DNA of 7,514 bases from DATJWY01 sp035500775 (GTDB lineage: Bacteria > Pseudomonadota > Alphaproteobacteria > Acetobacterales > Acetobacteraceae). The stretch is from positions 1 through 7,514 of the forward strand of contig DATJWY010000134.1 in the NCBI GenBank assembly GCA_035500775.1. Direction: 5' to 3'. The notes beneath the pieces were generated by a model. That model was not told where the DNA came from, did no database searches, and saw only the letters and a program-made list of their open reading frames with translations. The position numbers and the translations under genes were made by a program. Below are positions 4,416 to 7,514 of this stretch, piece after piece (the stretch's first letter is position 1; every line of letters starts with the position of its first letter).

Positions 4416-6731
4416 ATGGCGAAGCTGGCTCGTTCGGAGAAATCCCTCCGCTGGGTTCTGCTCTTCCTGGCTCTGGCCGCCATACTGGCCGGGCTTCAGG
4501 TCTGGAACGCCGTCTCCATCAGCCAGCTTGTCAGAAACGCCGAAATCGCCGCCAGCCCCACCACGCCGAAGGACCAGCTCGAACGCGAGACGGCACGGCA
4601 GGAGCTGATCAACAAGCGGATCGAGAACGACACCAAGGGCGCGCTGCCCATCGGCCTGACCGCCGGTCTGAGCGCGGCGGTCGCGGCGCTCGCCACCATC
4701 CTCGGCGCCATCCTGGCCCTGGGCGGCTATCTCGACGCTCGCGAGAAGGAGCGACAGGACCGGCTCGGCACCGCGCTGAACGACACGCTCACCCGCCTTG
4801 TCTCTACCGAATGGCGCCAGCGCGTCGTGGGAGCGGCCGGGCTGCTACCCTTCTTCACGGCCGATCGCGGGGATTTCCACCGTCAGGCGCTCACCGCGTT
4901 GATGGCCGCCGCCCGCCTCAAGGATGAGGAGCCGGCGGTCCGCCAGGGCATCCGCCTCGCGGTCGAGCAGGCGGTCCGCACGGTCGCGCCCGCACTGCTC
5001 GCCGAAGTGAGCTGGCAAGGCGTGCGCCTGCCCGATGTGAACCTCGTCAACACCTCCCTCGCCAGGCTCGATCTGCGCGATGCGGAGCTGGAGAATGCGC
5101 GCCTCTCCGGCGCGAAACTGGACGGCACCGACCTGACGAATGCGCGGCTCCAGGGCGCGCGGCTTGACGGCACGACGCTCAAGGGCGCGGTGCTGACCTA
5201 TGCCGACCTCGCCGGCGCCACGCTCGCCGGCGCTGTGCTCTCCGGCGCCACGCTGTCGAACGTGAAGGTGCTGAACCTTGATCTCGACGGCGCCGATCTA
5301 CGGGCAATCGGCCCCGGCTGGCGCGGCGTGCCGTGGGACGCCAGTCGCAACTGGCGCCAGGCGACATTCGACGCACCGGTGCGCGCCGAACTCGACCGCC
5401 TCTATGGCCCGGCCGCGCCGAAACTGCGCGTGCTGATGCTGATGTGGGAGATCCCGCCCATGGTCGCGGGCGGCACCTGGACCGCCTGCTACCACTTGGT
5501 GCGCAACCTGCGCCGGCGCGGCGCCGATGTAACCGTGGTGGTACCCTGGGCACGCAAGACCCTGCTCTTCGATCCGCCACCCTTTGGCATCGAAGTGCCG
5601 GTGGTCACGCTCGATATCGAGGTGCCCGCCGACTCCGTTAGCGGCGGCGCCTGGTCGCCTTACAGCAACGCCGCCATGCCCGCCCCCTACACGAGCAGGC
5701 CAAACTATTCTGGCTGGTCGCCCTATGGCAGCGGCGGCGCGTTATGGTCCGGGTACACCGCATCCGCCGGCGGTCCCGATCGCAGCCCGTACGCCAGCAG
5801 CTATGGCGTCTATGGCGCCGGGTCGCTCTCCGGGTCCGTCCTGTTCCGCCTGATCGGCGCCTTCGCGCAACGTCTGCGCGACTATGTCGTGGAGCATCCC
5901 GCCGATCTGATCCACGCCCATGACTGGGTGACATTCGATGCCGCGCGCGCCGCGTCCGAACGCATCGGCGTGCCATGGGTCGCGCATTTTCACTCGACCG
6001 AGGCCGATCGCCAGCCGGACGAGACCGACCCTCTGACCGAGCGCATTGAGCAGGGCGCGGTTGATAGCGCGACCTGCATCGTGGCTGTGAGCGAGGCGAC
6101 GCGCCGCACCCTGATCGCCGCTTACGACACCGCCGGGCGGCGCCGGATCGATGTGGTGCCGAACAGTCTTTCGGAAGGCGCCGCCCCGACCGCCGAGATG
6201 GGGCGTTTCGAGACGCATCGCGTGGTCTTCCTGGGCCGCCTCTCCAGCCAGAAGGGGGTCGATCGGTTCTGCGAGGTGGCGGAGCGCGTGCGGAGCAGCG
6301 GTTTCATCGCGGATTTCCTCGCCTATGGCGATGGGCCGGACCGCTGGCTGCTCTGGCAACGCGGCGTTACCTCGCCCGGGCCGCTGGGGTGGGACATGCG
6401 CGGCACCGCCTTCCGCGGCGCCAGCGCGCTGCTCGTCCCGTCCCGATCCGAACCCTTCGGCATGGTGATCCTGGAGGCGATGCAGCATCGGGTGCCGGTG
6501 ATCTATCCGGAGGAATCGGGCGCCGCCGAGGTGCTGCAGAGCGGGGTGAAAGTCGCCAGCGGCGACACCGCCGCGATGGCCAGCGCGGTGATGCGGCTGC
6601 TCGGCGATCTCGGCACCTGGGAGGAGGCGGTGGCTGTGGCGGCGCACGAGATCGAGGGCTACCCGGAGCGGGGCTACGAGGACCGTCTGATTGCGGTTTG
6701 GAGTGAGGCCGTGTCTACGTGGGGTGTCTGA
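4416..6731 (+). CDS. Membrane-anchored pentapeptide-repeat / GT4 glycosyltransferase fusion
   Basis: This single uninterrupted frame of 771 residues has two parts. Residues 1-330 form a pentapeptide-repeat membrane protein. It has a basic N-terminus, transmembrane segment 1 (about 13-31), a polar helical loop, transmembrane segment 2 (about 79-103) followed by DAREKERQDR, a helical region (110-195), and about 19 A(D/N)Lxx-type pentapeptides (199-297) predicted to fold as a right-handed beta-helix. Charge places both ends in the cytoplasm. Residues 336-771 are a GT-B glycosyltransferase close to the bacterial glycogen-synthase-like GT4 group. WEIPPMVAGGTW (344-355) is the glycine-rich nucleotide-sugar loop, HAHDW (500-504) and VAVSEATRR follow, GRLSSQKGVDRF (607-618) opens the second Rossmann half, and EPFGMVILE (679-687) supplies the E-x7-E motif. 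Donor and acceptor cannot be told from sequence. A Ser/Tyr/Gly/Pro-rich insert occupies about 408-470. The gene ends at a strong terminator. Confidence 0.88.
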   Translation: MAKLARSEKSLRWVLLFLALAAILAGLQVWNAVSISQLVRNAEIAASPTTPKDQLERETARQELINKRIENDTKGALPIGLTAGLSAAVAALATILGAILALGGYLDAREKERQDRLGTALNDTLTRLVSTEWRQRVVGAAGLLPFFTADRGDFHRQALTALMAAARLKDEEPAVRQGIRLAVEQAVRTVAPALLAEVSWQGVRLPDVNLVNTSLARLDLRDAELENARLSGAKLDGTDLTNARLQGARLDGTTLKGAVLTYADLAGATLAGAVLSGATLSNVKVLNLDLDGADLRAIGPGWRGVPWDASRNWRQATFDAPVRAELDRLYGPAAPKLRVLMLMWEIPPMVAGGTWTACYHLVRNLRRRGADVTVVVPWARKTLLFDPPPFGIEVPVVTLDIEVPADSVSGGAWSPYSNAAMPAPYTSRPNYSGWSPYGSGGALWSGYTASAGGPDRSPYASSYGVYGAGSLSGSVLFRLIGAFAQRLRDYVVEHPADLIHAHDWVTFDAARAASERIGVPWVAHFHSTEADRQPDETDPLTERIEQGAVDSATCIVAVSEATRRTLIAAYDTAGRRRIDVVPNSLSEGAAPTAEMGRFETHRVVFLGRLSSQKGVDRFCEVAERVRSSGFIADFLAYGDGPDRWLLWQRGVTSPGPLGWDMRGTAFRGASALLVPSRSEPFGMVILEAMQHRVPVIYPEESGAAEVLQSGVKVASGDTAAMASAVMRLLGDLGTWEEAVAVAAHEIEGYPERGYEDRLIAVWSEAVSTWGV

Positions 6732-6774
6732 CGGTTCCCCCGCGCCCGTTCCCTGGCTTGCGTCGACGCCGACG

Positions 6775-6808
6775 CCGCCTGCGGGGCGTGTGCTCCGAGG
6801 CGGTTTTT
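6775..6808 (+). terminator. Rho-independent terminator of the fusion gene
   Basis: CCGCCT (6775-6780) pairs with AGGCGG (6798-6803). Inside it, after a single bulged G, CGGGGC (6782-6787) pairs with GCTCCG (6792-6797) with one G-T, around a GTGT loop. Five T follow at 6804-6808. It lies 43 bases after the stop codon of the plus-strand gene. On the minus strand no T run follows the hairpin, so it acts for the plus strand only. Confidence 0.85.
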
Positions 6809-6833
6809 AAGTCTCTGATCTGATGGGGAAGTT

Positions 6834-6910
<77 letters not shown>

Positions 6911-6935
6911 TGGGTGGTGGGGTGATGAGGGGTAA

Positions 6936-7079
6936 GGGTGGGTTGGAAGACCTGGCGGCGACCGACTTTCCCGCGTCTTAAGACGCAGTATCATAGGCGC
7001 TGGGGATTTTCACGGCCGAGTTCGGGATGGGATCGGGTGCAGGCTCCCCGCAATGGCCACCAGGTCATCCAGCCCACCC
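6936..7079 (-). other. Extended pre-5S processing stem
   Basis: Bases 6936-6955 and 7060-7079 are complementary at 18 of 20 positions; the exceptions are 6943/7072 and 6948/7067. The pairing continues the terminal helix of mature 5S outward by about 15 bases into both spacers. Long precursor stems of this kind are cleaved during rRNA maturation. The structure is visible directly; the nuclease that cuts it cannot be inferred from this window. Confidence 0.75.
6950..7065 (-). rRNA. rrf: 5S ribosomal RNA
   Basis: Read on the minus strand, this matches bacterial 5S rRNA: terminal helix CCTGGTGGC with GCCGCCAGG, the conserved CCCGATCCCATCCCGAACTCGG loop B/C region (within 7010-7037), and a loop E/helix IV-V region ending in GGGAAAGTCGGTCGCCGCC. 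The ends are set by the terminal helix and may be off by two or three bases. It is the second-last gene of the rRNA operon, between 23S and tRNA-fMet. An extended inverted repeat flanks it (6936-6955 with 7060-7079). Confidence 0.96.
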
Positions 7080-7172
7080 TGTTGGGGTGGATTGGGTTGA
7101 TCGGTTCTGGTGCTGTGTGTGTGAGATGTGCGGAGTGTGTGGCTTTGTGTGGATGATTGCTGTGCATGGATA
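7066..7172 (-). other. 23S-5S internal transcribed spacer
   Basis: About 107 transcribed bases separate 23S from 5S. The plus strand is strongly G/T-rich (for example TGTGTGTGTGAGATGTGCGG at 7115-7134), so the transcript is C/A-rich and largely unstructured. An exception is a small hairpin, 7074-7079 with 7085-7090 (CCACCC/GGGTGG), just 5' of 5S on the transcript. No tRNA is present in this spacer. Confidence 0.8.

Positions 7173-7514
<342 letters not shown>

Noticed and set aside
4297..4608. Coding frames starting in repeat copy E (at 4297 and 4319)
   Set aside because: They run through repeat DNA and then out of frame with the well-supported fusion gene. Similar short frames arise from the other repeat copies too.
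5431..5460. Separate internal start for the glycosyltransferase half
   Set aside because: In-frame ATGs occur near MLMWEIPP but no ribosome site precedes them, and the upstream frame is continuous without a stop, so a single fused product is the simpler reading.
6938..7156. A 72-codon plus-strand frame over the 5S region
   Set aside because: It lies across 5S rRNA and its spacers on the opposite strand; the translation is an artefact of rRNA sequence.

Overview
This is a GC-rich window from an alphaproteobacterium. Gene content and intergenic repeats point to Rhodospirillales/Acetobacteraceae, although the family assignment is an inference. The 23S-5S-tRNA-fMet order at the right end is the usual tail of an alphaproteobacterial rRNA operon, and the left half carries hopanoid genes with the squalene-route enzymes typical of that class.

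Layout on the plus strand. Positions 1-110 hold a double-hairpin intergenic repeat (copy A). Next comes hpnE (111-1352, hydroxysqualene dehydroxylase). Its stop codon overlaps the first possible start of shc/hpnF (1352-3352, squalene-hopene cyclase) by one base. A 216-base gap made largely of two more repeat copies (B inverted, C direct) leads to hpnG (3569-4222, hopanoid-associated nucleoside phosphorylase, TTG start). Another inverted/direct repeat pair (D, E) follows. Then comes an unusual 771-residue fusion protein (4416-6731): two membrane segments, a helical region, about 19 pentapeptide repeats and a complete GT4-type glycosyltransferase. A strong rho-independent terminator (6775-6808) closes it.

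On the minus strand, converging on that terminator, is the end of an rRNA operon: the 3' part of 23S rRNA (running off the right edge), 5S rRNA and initiator tRNA-Met(CAT).

How the genes work together. HpnE makes squalene from hydroxysqualene, Shc cyclises it to the hopane skeleton, and HpnG acts later, releasing the base from adenosylhopane on the route to bacteriohopanetetrol-type lipids. hpnC and hpnD are expected upstream and hpnH somewhere nearby, but none is in the window. The fusion protein has no established link to hopanoids.

The least ordinary signals are the pentapeptide-repeat/glycosyltransferase fusion and a family of five double-hairpin repeats. The repeats sit head-to-head in gene gaps, and their stems differ in sequence while keeping their pairing.
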